Origin: Coprinellus micaceus
Taxonomy: Eukaryota > Basidiomycota > Agaricomycetes > Agaricales > Psathyrellaceae
Reading direction: 5' to 3'
Assembly: GCA_951394405.1 (NCBI GenBank)
Contig: OX596335.1
Coordinates: forward strand, 248,001-312,000
Length of the DNA stretch: 64,000 nt
Shown here: piece by piece, positions 20,454-32,057 of the stretch
Numbering within the stretch: position 1 is the first letter of the stretch
How the letters are laid out: every line of letters starts with the position of its first letter
Position numbers and translations under genes: made by a program
The notes under the pieces: generated by a model
Told to the model about the DNA's origin: nothing
The model's input: the letters and a program-made list of their open reading frames with translations, nothing else
The model's database searches: none

Positions 20454-22284
20454 ATGCTACTGTGGTCGCTTCTTGCTCTCGCGATCCTCGCTGTACCCCA
20501 AAGCTATGCTCTCATTCGCTTTCCATGCTCCCAGCTTGTGACCGAGCGCTTTGACCCGTAAGTTACCTTGTGGGCACCTGCTCGAAACGAGTCGATGATC
20601 AGGATATTCCCTCGTGGGCCAGGCTTGTAACTCCGGGCATTGTATCACCCCATCTTCACCAGATTGTCGGAGGAGTGAGTAGCGGAAGTCCACCGACAAT
20701 TCATATGAGGTCGAGGCTAACTGCCTGACTCTCGTCACAACCATCAGAATGCGTACGTTTCGTTCCCCTTACGGTTTCACCACCCTCATTCGTTACGCAG
20801 GTTCAACCTGTCGATGCACCCAGACAATGACCTCCCAACGATGTCGTCTTGCACGACCTGCCGATTTGTAGAAGACAAGTCAAATTACTGGACGGCAGTC
20901 ATGTACTTCAAGCACCCGAACGGAAGTTTCATTCGAGTGACCATACCCCTTAATCTCCCTGCTTTTGGTTCTATGCTTACCCTCCAACTAGGTACCCCAA
21001 ATGGCGAATCACAACACTGGGCCTGGGCTTCAAAATGGGGGCATGACCGTCTACTACTTCCAACCTCGCGCCCCAACGAAGAACCTCGACATCGTGGCTT
21101 TCCGAAAGGTACAATAGGCTAGTCCAACATGATAAATTTTCCTTGTCGAGCTGACAGGGCGTACCTAGGGCTTCAGGATGATCGTTGGCCATCCCAACAG
21201 GCGCAGCTATGATATCGATCCAAACCTGACCGCGTCGAAGGCGGTTTCGCTCAGATGCTTCGTCCAAGAGTTGGATTTAGGTTCTGGTACACCTGGCGTT
21301 GGCCCTGAAGATTCGTTCGACTTCCCCGAGAAGATGTGTCCCGGTGGCATCCGGTCCAATATCTACTTCCCCCAGTGAGTGGCTCTGGCTCCGAGTCAGC
21401 TGAAACAATGACTTACTTTGACGAAAAGGTGCTGGGATGGCGTGAATTTGGATAGTGAGGACCATGAGGTCAGTATATCACGTCCATCTTATACCGGGCG
21501 TGGAACTCACATCTCCACTCTCCAGAGCCACGTCGCGCACCCATTCGGCGTACCATCTGCCGAAGGTCTTCAAATCTTCGGAACAGACTGCCCCGACAGT
21601 CATCCTGTGCGACTTCCTCTTTTGTTCTTGGAGATCGTCTGGGACACTCGTGCCTTCAACAAGCCTGAACTGTGGCCGAAAGATGGCAGCCAACCATTCG
21701 TGTTCAGTATGGGTGATCCGTAAGAGTTTATATGAGCTGTCAAACGACCTAAGCTCACTGCTGCTCCGCCCTTGTAGAACCGGATTCGGACAGCACGCCG
21801 ACTATGTCTTCGGTTGGGAGGGCGACTCCCTTCAGCGAGCAATGGAGGTATGCACTGGAGGCGACGGTATCCCAACAAACTGCCCTGCACTCACAGTTCA
21901 AGATATGGATTCCATGAACGACTGCCGTTTGCCTGCTGTCGTTCCTGAGCCGGTAGAGGAGCAATGTACGTGCGCCTCTACCTAATCTTTCGCAATGAAG
22001 AGGCTGAACAAAGGGGACCGTTAGATCTCGAGCGGCTTCCAGGGTGCAACCCCCTCCAGTACGGACCCACCTCCGCTACCCTCGTCGAAGATTGCGATGC
22101 CCCAGCTACTACTACTCCAGCGCCAGCGTCTAGTGTACCACCGGCTATCGCCACACCCCCTTGGAGTGTTTGCCATTCAGGGCCTGGAAGCGAGCCTTTG
22201 GTACCACACTGCGATTCGATTCCGACCGCCACAACCTCGGTGGCTGGGCCTGGTCCTGCCATGATCACTCAGGTTCCCACCTGA
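20454..22284 (+). CDS. secreted DUF1996 protein, copy B (intact)
   Basis: Ten exons give an uninterrupted 433-aa protein: 20454-20557, 20623-20674, 20748-20752, 20801-20936, 20992-21108, 21169-21374, 21429-21468, 21526-21719, 21778-21965 and 22025-22284. The signal peptide MLLWSLLALAILAVPQSYA precedes IRFPCSQLVTERFDP. Conserved blocks are SPHLHQIVGGNAFNL, MTVYYFQPRAPTKNL, FRMIVGHP, CPGGIRSNIYFPQCW, SHVAHP and ADYVFGWEGD, followed by a Thr/Ala/Pro-rich tail. It is a secreted or wall-associated protein of unknown activity. The DUF1996 domain has a His-rich core (HVHQ, SHVAHP) that could bind metal, but that is inference. It converges on a tyrosinase gene. Confidence 0.92.
20748..20752 (+). other. 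5-nt micro-exon of DUF1996 copy B
   Basis: The bases AATGC lie between ...CATCAG and GTACGTTTC. They complete the Asn-Ala of the conserved N-A-F-N-L motif. Same position and phase as 4507-4511 in copy A. Confidence 0.85.
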
Positions 22285-22729
22285 TAATCGTAACTATGTT
22301 GTTACATGTACAGAAACGGTGAAATGCACAGAAGGAGAACATGAAAGACTACGTCGTCACTTCAACTATCTCACCCTTCCCTGGCATAGCCGTATAGTCT
22401 TGTTGAAGAGGCTCTGGCGGGCGACTCCTTGTCTCCGAAAGGTGTACTGGAATGATAGAGTTCATTGGGCGATGCGGAGTAAACGTACCAAAGAACCTGA
22501 TTCTAAACGGACATTAGCCTCATAGAAGCGGTGGAATACCTTCTCGATCCTTACCAGGAAGTCACTTACCATGAAAGGACGCAGCGGGTCTATATTTAAG
22601 TCGATAACAAGGGAAGGTCGGAGTATCAAAGGAATTCTGTGCCTCGGGAAGGAGATAGGAATGTGTAATCCACCTTCGTTTCCATCGAGTTCGATATTTA
22701 CTCCTCGTTGATATGATTGAAGATATAAC
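22285..22729. other. convergent 3' region; no gene assigned
   Basis: Lies between the stops of DUF1996 copy B (+) and tyrosinase 1 (-). No conserved coding sequence seen; likely 3' UTRs. Confidence 0.5.
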
Positions 22730-24009
22730 CTACGGTTCATATGTGAAGCAGTTGGGCTCCAGCAATGAGTCCATTACATCCCGAATGTTGATAGAAGGGG
22801 CGAGCCCTGGATACTCCAACTGGAAATCGAAGGTAATTTTCGTCGTCGGGTCGTTCTTATCTGTCGGGCCAGAGAGGTCGTACAGCCTCCTCTCAGGGTA
22901 GGCTTGCTGCCAAAGCCACCACAGGCGGTCGAGGTTCCCGTGGTGGAAGTAGAATAGAGGGTCTACCAGAGGGGTCAGCGTCATTACGAGTGGGGGGGCG
23001 GACAGGATTTAAACGCACCTCCTCCTGCCGAGTATAGGTTTGACACTTCGCCACCCACCATCGCATGCCCCGCGGAGTGTATTCCCGTTGCACTAATATC
23101 GATGCCCTGCCTGAACTCTTCGAAGGTCTGGCGTTCCATCAGCCCCTCGATAACCGGCCCACTGAGCTGCTTCCTTCTCGAGGGATCAAACCCTCGAACG
23201 AGACACCTCTCTGTGTAAAGCCTCCCAGGCCCGAGGTGTAGAGTGAAGTTAGCAAACGGGCCATCCTGCACACACCCCTTGTAGCACTGTTCCCGGGGGA
23301 GAAAGTCGGGGGTGGGGGGATTGGTTGACCCAACGTTATCGGGCAGCGGGTCGGGCGGGAGGTCGTAGGTACCAGGGACTCCGTCTCCACCGAATCCGGT
23401 GTTGGGGTCGAAGATCGACCATTGCTCCATCCTTTGTTCGCAATTAAGTGCGAATAGGGTGAATGGGGATGCGGTAAATGGCTTACGGTAGGTCAGAGTC
23501 GACATCGCGAGTCCAGTGCCAGTACGTGCCGGGACCCTTGTACCCACACTCAGTTCGGAGGGCGTTAGTGTACAGGGTCACAAATCCTCGGTGCCAGGGA
23601 AGAAATTGCCCCTGTTGCGAACGAAGATTGAGTATCGGTCGGGCCTATCCGCGGGAGACTGCTGTATTGCTCACCACATTGAAGTGGACTATCCCGGTGA
23701 CCGCGATGTGGGTCTCTTGGAATTCTTCGAATCGAGAAGTGGCTAGGTTCGACGAGTTCTTCGGTGGAAGAGACTGAAAGCAGAGCACGGCTTGGATGTA
23801 GTCGTGGCGCTGTTCATCTGTAAGGTCGCGCCTGGGTGACAATTAGAGACGAGCACAGAGTGAACTTGTATTGCTCGATAAGCCTACCATTCCTTCCGAT
23901 GGTCGATACTCTTGCATGCGGTGCCGTGCGAAGGTTGCGATATCGGAGAGGCGAGGACCATTGAGCATGCTCGAAATGCGAGGACCAGGCAAACCAGGAA
24001 GACTGCCAT
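22730..24009 (-). CDS. secreted short tyrosinase/catechol-oxidase-like protein 1
   Basis: Five exons, 23888-24009, 23675-23831, 23487-23611, 23019-23431 and 22730-22962, encode 349 aa. A signal peptide (MAVFLVCLVLAFRACSMVLA) precedes the type-3 copper fold. CuA-side residues appear as the ETH in FQETHIAVTGIVHF and in FLPWHRGF; the CuB side shows HSAGHAMVGG and PLFYFHHGNLDRLWW. These coordinate two coppers for o-oxidation of phenols or catechols. A Cys-containing loop (CYKGCVQDGPF) sits between the halves. There is no C-terminal lid domain, so it belongs with short secreted enzymes rather than full-length mushroom PPO. The start at 24009 was chosen because it gives a signal peptide and matches gene 2. 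Substrate is unknown. Confidence 0.9.
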
Positions 24010-25657
24010 CCTTGGTCTGTGAATCGCATTTTACCTCCCCTTTTAATCGCGTTCCAGTGGGACTGTTATCAGGGAATTCGGCCTTCGAAGCATTGAAATG
24101 CCCGGGAAGCCCGGTTTCAGGGACCCACAAAGATATCTCTGAGCAATCGAATATGGCACCTGAAGCGAGGTGAGGAGAAATATCGCAGTTTTGTGCATCA
24201 CAGGAAGATTCACCTTGGAGCATCGTGGACGGTTTGTGTACATTTTCGTAACAAGGTTGGGGGACTTCGTTGATGTGTGTTATATAGCGAAGTCAACGAA
24301 GAAAGTCGGAGGCAACCGCCTGTCCAAGTTGTAGGTTCTATCGAGGGAGCGCTCGATTCGCCCTTTCTACCCCTGACCTGGCCAGCAGCCGTACTCGTGA
24401 ATGGGTGACGGGTGAGTCGATGCCCAACGACTATTTCACCCAGGCTTGCTTCTGCAGTGGAACTCGCGAGGTAAGCAGTCCCTTTAACAGGAATGGACAG
24501 GTCTTGGAGCCTTTTCCCGTGTAAGTCGTGTTGAACGTTCCGACGAGAGGCCTGCATGCGCACTTTTACCATTACCCGGATAGATGAAGGGTGCTAGTTA
24601 CCAACATGCCGGACTCAGGATGCGGCCGAAATTCGAACTTTGCCTTTGCTTGGCAACGGCTTCCGCCAACCCATCTCGGGTCAGACTCTCGGCTGCCAAA
24701 AGGTTTTGCCAATTACTGACAAACTCGGCTGGTCAAGCCTGCTCAATCCTTGGTCGAAGTCGGGAGGCTCTCGAATGCTAAACATCACCATCATCTCCCC
24801 CTTCCCGGCCACCTTCACTCCCTGCTCCCTGTCCCCACTCCGGCAACCCCAGACCCCTACAAAGCTTCAAATCTCCCGTCCCGAACCCTTCGGTTGTGTC
24901 TCGACTCTAAATTGGCTGCCGACTCATCTGCAAATCACTGCGTACCCCATTTCGAGCCGCTTCTCTGGCCACAAACCGCTGCTATCCCGCCACTTGTACC
25001 CTCTGAGCTCTGAAGAGGCCACTGGAGGGAGTTCTTCCCTCTCTATCGCTTTCAGTATCGCAAAACGCAGCATTCCGCAGTGTGTGGAAGTCAACTTTCT
25101 GGGTGTCACCGCCTATAATTCATTGGGGCTTCCTTGTAGCCCATGCGACGACCATGAGGCGTAATACTCGCGAACATATTCTCATGGTCTGTTTACTGCC
25201 AACACCACATATAACGGGGGCCATGGCTTCTCATCGCCATGTTAGGATATTCCAGGCTCCGTGGGGTGCTCTTCGCAGACTGCACTATTTCGCGACAAGT
25301 CGAAATGCGACGTCCCCCGCCCCCCTTTCCTTGCTTGAACTCCTACCTACCCAGCCCTAATACCTCTATGGTTGCTCCTCCCCTCTTGTCCTCGCCCTAC
25401 TTCCCTCTCCCTGGCAGCCCTCCTACTCGCAGACAGGACCGAACTACGTGGTGAAGGATCTATGCGCCCGTGCGCGAACCCCAATCGAGGACGAGAAAAT
25501 AACTCCAGGCGCGGACTTCCATGCACTGCTCAATGCGGCGGAACGATTATTCACATTGAGGGTGAGGGAAAATGGTGATGCGATTCAAGCGAATAAAGAG
25601 TAAAAGACGAGGGTATTTAAGAAAACCCCAGTAGGCAGACGGGACAACGGAGACAGG
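24010..25657. other. no gene assigned
   Basis: Region between the two tyrosinase genes. An open frame of 174 codons (24640-25164, +) has no signal peptide, domain or paralogue in the window and is probably chance. The right end is the 3' flank of tyrosinase 2. Confidence 0.45.
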
Positions 25658-26993
25658 TTACTCGTAGGTAAAGCAATTGGGATGCAGGGACGAATCCATC
25701 GTGTCACGGATGGTGATATTCGGACCCAACGCGGGGAAGTCAAGTTCAAAGTCGAGGGTAACATTGTCTCTACCCCGCTGGGTCGTTGGACCCGAGATCG
25801 CATAAAGTCGATTAGCGGGATCGGCTTGCTGCCATTTCCACCAGAGGCGATCCAAGCCACCGTGGTGGAGGTAGAAGAGGGGATCTTGGATGAAGATCAG
25901 TTCGTTTCAAGGTAATGGATTGAGAAGGGGCACTCACCAGCACCAGCAGAATAGGTGTTCGTCATCTCACCTCCCACCATCGCGTGCCCGCCGCCATGAA
26001 CTCCGGGCAACCTGTCGATAATGAGGCGGAACGATTCGAATGACTTGGATTGGAGTACGTTCTCGACGTTCGCAGTGGTGTACGCGCTTCGCATGAATTC
26101 GTTAACGCCACGCACAAGGCAGTGTGCTGTGTTCATCCTCCCAGGACCGAGGTGCACGACCCAATCCTTGAAAGGCCCGTCCTGGACACACCCTTTCCAG
26201 ATCTTCGAAGTCTGTTGGCCCGGGAAAGGGAATATACCGGTCTGGTTGGTTGGATCCGAGGGGAGTGTGTAAGTCCCTTCCACCCCGTCACCTCCGAACC
26301 CAGTGACAGAGTCGAAGATGGGAGAGTTTAGCAACCTGGGGTTCAAGCGTATCAGTGGCAGAAGGCTTTGATGACGAGTGCCTGGAGAAGATTCGGGCTT
26401 ACGGAAGATTCATATCGTCCCTGGTCCAATCCCAGTACCTGCGAAAGGGGGTATGGTAAGACAAGTTAAGAATGAGAAACTAGAAACTGGAGCCTACGTG
26501 GTGGGACCATCATATCCGCACTCCTCTTGAAGAACCCTTCCGTACAGGTTACCAAGGTGCCTGTGCCAAGGAAGGAAGTGGCCCTGCGGTGAGAGCTCAG
26601 CGCTCAGTATTTGTCGTTGGGCGAAAGTATGATGCCCATACCACCAAATGAACCCGATCGGTGAGAAGGATGTGCGTTGCTTGGAACTCTTCGAACCTTG
26701 TAGTAGCGGCGCGCGTCTTGTCCTTCGGAGGTAACGTGTGTAGGCACTTGACAGCATCGATATATTTCAAACGTTGCTCAGCCGTGAGATCACGCCTAAG
26801 AACGATGTAAAGCAACGCTAGGGAGGGGGAGTAGGGGGAGGTAGGATGTGAGAACCTACCATTCCCTACGGTCGTCAATCGTGGTGCACTTTGTCCCAGG
26901 AACCTCGAGTGCGTTGATTGAGGGCTCGTGCAGGGGGACGGCGACCACGCTCTGGATGAGAAACAAAAAGGCGAGGGCCACCAGAGTACGCAT
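25658..26993 (-). CDS. secreted short tyrosinase/catechol-oxidase-like protein 2
   Basis: Six exons, 26860-26993, 26642-26795, 26498-26583, 26403-26438, 25938-26335 and 25658-25884, encode 344 aa. The signal peptide is MRTLVALAFLFLIQSVVA. It is paralogous to tyrosinase 1, sharing the KCTTIDDRREWRDLT start, FEEFQATHILL, FLPWHRHL, GFGGDGVEGTY, HGGGHAMVGG and PLFYLHHGGLDRLWW. All expected copper-ligand motifs are visible. It has one extra intron (26439-26497) that splits the TYWDW region, which is continuous in copy 1. Ends FTYE like copy 1. A TATA-like CATATAAT on the minus strand lies about 45 bp upstream of the start. Confidence 0.9.
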
Positions 26994-27034
26994 CGCTAAG
27001 TTGGGACGCTGTAGGTTACGATACGACAGAGTCG

Positions 27035-27043
27035 CCTATTATA
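27035..27043 (-). promoter_or_regulatory. TATA-like element of tyrosinase 2
   Basis: The minus strand reads CATATAATA about 45 bp upstream of the ATG at 26993. Confidence 0.45.
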
Positions 27044-27382
27044 TGAGAGTTTCATTTAGTTTTATATGGGAGGTTGAAGGCGCACCTCGCGAACGACCGT
27101 CATGAGAGCCAATCGGGGAGCTTCTGATTGAAAGCGTCAAGGGGTCCAAACAGCCAAGACACATAATGGATGGGCAAAAGTTCTTCGGGTGGTGTGCGAT
27201 GCACAACATTGGTTCTCTATACCGTAGCAAAAGATGTCGGAAGATCCTGAGGCTAAACGCAGTTGCTCTTGGCCCAGTCTGCACCTGCCAATTGCAGGTG
27301 CCCAAGCAGGAAACGCTTCGCGAGAACTGGGGGATCCCTAACAGAAGGAACAGTGCAAACCGCCTCACTCCATTGGAGAAGA

Positions 27383-27692
27383 TCAGAAATCCCGACCTTC
27401 AACCAGCGTCACTCTGGGTTGAATGCCGCCGATGGTCGGGAAGTTCTCGAAGTTAAAAAGTGGCTGAACAGATGTTGCACGGTCACCTTCAGCCTCAGCA
27501 GGCGTCGTGTGTACGAAAACGAGTCTCAAGGAGCCAATAGGTGTGTAACCGAGGTGAGCCGTGTCCGTCGCCTTCGCGCTTACAGAGATCTGCAGCACCC
27601 TAGCTCAAGTGCCCCCATGGTAAAGAGAAGGGAGATATACCTGTCTATGGACGCGGGTAGGCACGCCGGGTCCATACGCCGCAAGGGTCATT
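27383..27692 (-). CDS. possible small gene, unknown function
   Basis: A minus-strand exon ending ...VTLVEGRDF-stop at 27383 can be joined by a 51-nt GTATAT...TGCAG intron to an upstream open segment starting near 27692. The upstream limit is uncertain because a stop interrupts the frame before a further open segment at 27794-28045. The sequence is not low-complexity (for example HLGYTPIGSLRLVFVHTT), but no family is recognised. It might be a gene with more introns than I could resolve, or a relic. Confidence 0.3.
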
Positions 27693-28060
27693 TGGGTGAG
27701 ATAGGGGCTTCAGCCGTCCAAGGAAAAGCACTGTCCGACTCTCGCGGTGGGGGAGTGGTTCTTGATTCTTCGTCCGGAACCGTCAAGAAGTCGTCAAGCC
27801 AAGCCCTCTATCGGTTCCTTCCAAGTGGGAGTAGTCTGGAGGGAAACACAGGTAAATGTAAATCCTTGGACCGGTAGACCACTGGCAGCGACCATCGTGG
27901 CAGATAAAGGGGCGATGACGCAACGTCTGTTGCCAGGTGGCATGCTGTGCTCATTGAAACTCCCCTTCAAATTAAGCGCTGGAGAACTGCTGTGCAAAGG
28001 AAAGGCTTGCCACTCTTTGTTCTGAGCCTCTTCCTCCGCCTCCATTCGTCTGAAACTAAC

Positions 28061-30242
28061 ATGAGCTTTGGAATCGACCTTGGAACTCAGTCTTGGTACG
28101 TTCCACTATGCTTCCACTCGAGCCCAAGCTCACGAACCGTCATTGACAGTCGAGCCGCAGTGTGGCAGGATGGGCAACCTATGATTGTCCCCGATGAAGA
28201 GGGTAATCGAGCGCTCCCTAGCTATGTGGCATTCTCAAGTGAGGGAAGGAAGTTTGGGTCTATTGCCAAGGCCCAGCAGGGGGCAAACATTGAGAATACG
28301 TGAGCCTGCCACATGTGCATCGAGATAGACATTACTGAACGCGTTCGAACCTCCGTCACAGGGTGTTCGGCATCAAAGGCTTTCTGGGGCGCGACATACG
28401 TGATGCGGTTATTCGGAGCAGGCTGAATCGCATGCCTTATCGCACATCGCGCACAGCAGGAACCGCTGTCATCAAGGTGGAATACCTGGGAAACCAGGAA
28501 ATGTTTGTAAGTGTTGACGCGTACCCGTCAAATTGAGAAACCCGTCCCACATTCGATCTAACGCAGCACCCCAGGCGCCAGAGGAGATCGTTGCTATGCA
28601 GCTCTCGAAGCTTCGAAGGCTCGTAGATGCATACACCGAGTCAGAGAATGACTGGCCGGTCATTGCCATCCCTCCTGGGTTCAGCAGGCATCAGCGACAA
28701 GCCGTAGTCGATGCATGCGACATTGCGGGACTGCGCACTCCATACCTCATTGATGACACCTCAGCTGCTGCTCTATATTACGCCTTTTACTCGTCTTCTC
28801 TATTACCTCAGCCCAACGACCCTCCGTCCATCGAAAGGCATGTTCTTGTCTTGAACATGGGCGCAGGAATCACGAGCGCCAGTATAGTGTCGATCGAGCA
28901 AGGCATCGTCGAAATCAAGGCCGCGTTGAGCAACCTCGCCCTTGGCGGTGACCATTTCGATGAGGCGATCTCCAAATCCCTTGCAGCACACCTCAAATCG
29001 AAGCATGGGATAGACGCCTCAGAGAACCCCCGAACTCAAGCACGATTGCTTATACTGGCAGAGCGTGCGAGGAAGGAGCTGTCATCCGCGATTAGGGCCA
29101 CGATTGACATGGAGGCGGTATCCCAGGATATTCAAATCACCCCTGTAACGATCACACGGGACTACCTCAACGCACAGTGTGCATTCGTTTACGATGAAGT
29201 GCTCAAACTCATCAGAACTGTCTTCCAGCGATCCGCCTTTACCAAGGGGGACATCCAAGAAGTCTTACTCGTCGGTGGTGTCACAAGGATGCCAGGGGTC
29301 CTCTCCAACATCCAGTCCTATTTCTCCAGCGACATTCCCGTTTGCTCAGTCCGAAACATTGACGAGGCGGTATCGTTAGGAGCGGCAATATACGGAGTGC
29401 TGAAGGGACATCCTATGGGCCAAGCGATGCCCAAGAAGTTGGAAGACATGCTCCTGATGGATGTCGTACACGATGCCCTCGGGGTCGCCGTTCTTGCGGA
29501 TTCGAACGACCTGGAAAGCCCACCGATTCTTCCAGCAGATGGCGGTTCCCTCCACGAAAGCGTCTTCAAGGTGGTCATCCCGAGAAACACGACCTTTCCG
29601 TGCCGAAAAGGGTTAGAGTTTTCGGTCGGTAAGCAGGGAGATAGGACAGTGAATATTCAGGTATACGAGGGGGATAGCAAACAGCCTACGTCGAACGCAT
29701 ATTTGGGTAGCTTCGAGCTTCACGATATCCCCGTTGTCCCACCAGGCTCAGACCGCCTCGAAGTCGTCGTCGATTTTGACATTAACGCAGACCACAGCGT
29801 TGTCGTGTCTGTCAGGGACAGCAAGCACCGTAAACGCAGCATGACCATTCGAGTCGGGCGGTTTTCGAAGAGCGAGAAGGAAACCATGCGGCAGAAGGCC
29901 CAGCGCTTCGACGGTACGTGTACTATCTTCGGATGTTTATAGTTGCTAATTTCCTTAACTGTGTGGTTACTAGAATTTGATAGGATGCAGGAGCATCGTC
30001 TCCGCAAAAGGAATGACTTTGAGGAATACTGTTACGGCGCGCGAGAATCCATCGAACGGCTGCAAGCCGGAGTTCATGAATGTCTCGATTGGCTCCAAGA
30101 CGCTGCGTCAACGTCAGCAGTCTCGCATGTGGACCTCGAACAGAGGAAGGAGGGAATCGTAGAGTTATTGAGGAAGGCATTACCCCCGGGTTATTTCATT
30201 GCCCGAGAGGCTGGGGACTGCGCACCTCAGGCAGACCCATGA
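28061..30242 (+). CDS. divergent Hsp70-family protein
   Basis: Five exons, 28061-28095, 28150-28299, 28362-28506, 28575-29913 and 29974-30242, encode 645 aa, normal Hsp70 length. The N-terminal phosphate-1 loop is present (GIDLGTQSCRAAVW), as is FGIKGFLGRD. The connect-1 region reads IAGLRTPYLIDDTSAAALYY and the adenosine motif LVGGVTRMP. The phosphate-2 motif, normally DLGGGTFDVS, is NMGAGITSAS here, losing the catalytic Asp and Thr positions. A substrate-binding beta domain (SVGKQGDRTVNIQVYEGD) and helical lid follow. The C-terminus lacks EEVD. It is probably a cytosolic chaperone-like protein with weak or no ATPase. Exon 4 could also begin at 28567, but the frame favours 28575. Confidence 0.9.
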
Positions 30243-32057
30243 AAGGTGTATGTACTCAGCAAATCTAACATATATGAACTCGGTTCCGTACTTCCAATCG
30301 TATCTTGCACTTTGGCCTGTTGCGATATGCAGTCGTCCGATTTTGAGACCCCACTGCCTTGACCGCGTACTGCATGCATCGGCCGACAACAATTCGATAA
30401 TTGCGATGTGGCGGGAGGACGGACCCTCAACTGCAACGAGGTTGAACGCGGGCAGGAGCAGGGGGCCGCGCTATGCGCCCACAGGCCGCATGAAACGTCA
30501 CATGCACCGTCCCCTCGAAGTCAGTCACGATGCTGGGCGGGTGGTCCGCCCATTTTCGCAGCATCCTGAACCCTGGACGCGTGATTCGGACCACCCTTGC
30601 TTATCCCAGAGCCGAGTTTACCTCAAATGGAGCGAAATTTGACGTGTATTAATATGCCAGACTAAGGTGGAAGGGTGTCGAGAACCAGGCGACAGCGAAG
30701 TGGGAGCGGGCTCGCACCGCGCACTCGTACACAGGTAGCTGAGGACCGTGACGACGGAGGGGTGACCGCGATACGGCCGCCCTGCGTCGACCAGCGTGGA
30801 ATGCGTTATTGCCGAGAATAGTGGCCCAACGGGAAGGCTTTGGATGTTGGATTAATGGAGGTCATGAGTGGGCGCCTGGTGCAAGCCGAGGTGAGTACTG
30901 TAGAACCCCCACCTCCTTAGGTCACACGGTTAACGGGTGAAAGGTCACGCTCACCCAGTACCTGGCTGATAACTGGGTGAAATGCAACACGGTATAATTC
31001 ACCACGCAGGCCAGGGTGAATTCTGGTCACCTGGATATAGAGTGAATTTCAGTGCGGCGATCCGTGGACTCTAGCCGAGGAGAATTTATTGTATTTATGT
31101 AGTGAGGGATACATGGGAAGCAGTTCTAGTCGTCTCGTACGTGCACGGCTTGTTGAACCTCACCTGTACGGTCGATAATCGCCCATTGGGTACTAATTGG
31201 GACCCTACCTATGAGGCATTGAACCGAGGTGATATCAACCACTTCAATGCGGCCCATCCTGTCGTAAATGGGCATATTCATAGAGTTCCGGGCACTGACC
31301 ACACAACGATGCACTAGTGGTCCAGCCCATACCTGATTGATGATGACGTTTAGCGCCCGTTTAATTGGTCCGATCCTCATCCCTATTTAGGGGGATCCTT
31401 GAGAGAAAGTGGTGAAATTTAGCCAAGCCGCCCTGACCAATGTTTCCTCGCTGCTTTCTCCAGAACCATCATCTCTGCCCACGATACAGCCACAAGTCCT
31501 GGTTGCGCTTACCACCGTCCACCATGAGCCAATCAGAGACACTCACTGGAAAGAGGTCCACTCGCTTCGCTTGTGTGTCTGGTTCTGGCCTCACCACCAA
31601 GTTCTTCCTCCTACCTGTTCGTTTTCCTTTCCTCTGGCGTCGCTCGGAACCCCGCAGCTTAGGCATCATCAATGCATATCAGAATCAAGGGCCCGAGGCC
31701 GCCTCAAAGTCCCCTGTGCCTTTATAAAAATAAATTTGCTGGCCTATCATCGGGGACGTTGCTTAGCATCAGCCCATTCCATTCCGCCTGTCGCAACGCA
31801 GCACCGCGCTTTGCTTGCGCTCCCTCTCGAGGTCCAATCTTACTCCAAGGGTCTCATCGTGCTCAGGGCCAGGGCACTGAACTTCGAGCATCATTTCAAC
31901 TGTCAGCTCGAGGGTTTTATCATCTGCTGGCCGCGCACTCGCTCTCCCAGAAGATATAAGATAAAGACAGAGGGAACTGGACCCGGCCGTTATTTCTTTC
32001 TGCCCTTCTCGTGCCTTATCGCTCTCTCTCTTTCATCCCTCACAAATACATTTGCCA
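30243..32057. other. no gene assigned
   Basis: About 1.8 kb without a supported gene. Around 30.9-31.06 kb there are several GGGTGAA/TTCACCC copies in both orientations, suggesting a short hairpin-forming repeat. A long open frame from 31409 runs in phase into the CPL1-like gene but has no homology. The gene start at 32058 is preferred because it gives a signal peptide. Confidence 0.5.

Noticed and set aside
24043..24243. alternative upstream start with a signal-like sequence (MHKTAIFLLTSLQ) for tyrosinase 1
   Set aside because: It runs into a stop before reaching the tyrosinase frame; the ATG at 24009 gives a signal peptide and matches tyrosinase 2.
24640..25164. 174-codon plus frame between the tyrosinase genes
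   Set aside because: No recognisable family, no paralogue in the window and no sensible splice partners; kept only as unassigned sequence.
27263..27877. 204-codon plus frame upstream of the Hsp70-like gene
   Set aside because: No domain; the opposite strand here looks at least as coding.
31409..32057. N-terminal extension of the CPL1-like gene giving 461 aa
   Set aside because: The extension has no homology and would bury the signal peptide; the ATG at 32058 fits a secreted Cys-rich protein.
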